Assembly (NCBI GenBank): GCA_900319195.1
Contig: ONNL01000166.1
Span: 1 to 5,551 of the forward strand
From: an uncultured Ruminococcus sp.
GTDB lineage: Bacteria > Bacillota > Clostridia > Oscillospirales > Ruminococcaceae
DNA: 5,551 nucleotides
Reading direction: 5' to 3'
Numbering within the stretch: the stretch's first letter is position 1; every line of letters begins with the position of its first letter. The notes beneath the pieces were generated by a model that worked only from the letters and a program-made list of their open reading frames with translations, searched no databases and was not told the DNA's origin. Of this stretch, positions 5,477-5,551 are shown piece by piece. A program made the position numbers and the translations under genes.

Positions 5477-5551
5477 TAAGCTTCCTCTATGACCCGATAG
5501 TTTTCTATCGGGTCATAGCTGCTTTATGCTTTAGCAGCGTAGAGGAGCTTA
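5477..5551. repeat. Self-complementary element, possible three-way-junction fold, reaching the window end
   Basis: The outer arms TAAGCTTCCTCTA (5477-5489) and TAGAGGAGCTTA (5540-5551) are complementary over 12 pairs with a single bulged T. Between them lie a hairpin (5490-5515, the core of the perfect repeat at 5487-5518) and a second hairpin GCTGCT/AGCAGC (5518-5523 with 5533-5538, 9-nt loop). Only 3 nt are left unpaired at the junction. The arms reach the final base, so pairing may continue past the window. It could be a structured RNA, a small terminal-inverted-repeat element or a complex terminator; no known RNA family was recognised. Confidence 0.65.
5487..5518 (+). terminator. Perfect 14-bp hairpin, candidate terminator of the cellulase gene
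   Basis: CTATGACCCGATAG (5487-5500), loop TTTT, then CTATCGGGTCATAG (5505-5518) form a perfect stem. It lies 57 nt after the cellulase stop and is the first strong hairpin there. The bases that follow (CTGCTTTATGCTTT) are only moderately T-rich, so it is an imperfect Rho-independent terminator. Being symmetrical, it could act in either direction. Confidence 0.5.

Noticed and set aside
1..5551. CRISPR array, tRNA, rRNA or insertion-sequence transposase
   Set aside because: No regularly spaced repeats, cloverleaf, conserved rRNA segments or transposase motifs were seen in the window.

Overview
The window looks like chromosomal DNA of a cellulolytic, anaerobic, low-GC-lineage Gram-positive bacterium of the Ruminococcus type. 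Two lines of evidence support this. One is a secreted GH5 endoglucanase carrying a C-terminal dockerin of the Ruminococcus style. The other is a set of endospore-lineage Firmicute genes (yqfC, yqfD, ylbJ). Genus assignment is inference from protein style; no database was searched.

Layout. Positions 1-1017 (minus strand) hold yqfC followed by the 5' two-thirds or so of yqfD, which runs off the left edge; the two genes overlap by 50 nt. Positions 1018-1191 are a divergent intergenic region. Positions 1192-2289 (plus strand) encode a YlbJ/SpoVV-type polytopic sporulation membrane protein. Its 3' end overlaps tail-to-tail by 43 nt with a minus-strand cation diffusion facilitator transporter (2247-3353). 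The transporter's membrane metal site reads Asn-Asp-Asp-Asp, which points to manganese efflux (MntE type). Positions 3354-3566 form a compact divergent control region with two sigma-A-like promoters back to back and two inverted repeats around the plus-strand promoter. Positions 3567-5429 (plus strand) encode a 620-residue pre-protein: signal peptide, GH5 catalytic domain, Thr/Pro-rich linker, dockerin. Positions 5430-5551 have no gene but end in a strongly self-complementary element, a perfect 14-bp hairpin nested in a possible three-way-junction fold that reaches the last base of the window.

How the parts work together. yqfC, yqfD and ylbJ all belong to the mother-cell sporulation programme in Bacillus, and here they form a divergent pair of transcription units. 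The transporter and the cellulase are functionally separate genes that share a divergent promoter region. The cellulase is expected to be exported and docked through its dockerin onto a cohesin-bearing scaffoldin, that is, a cellulosome component. The least explained sequences are the structured element at the right edge and the inverted repeats at the cellulase promoter.
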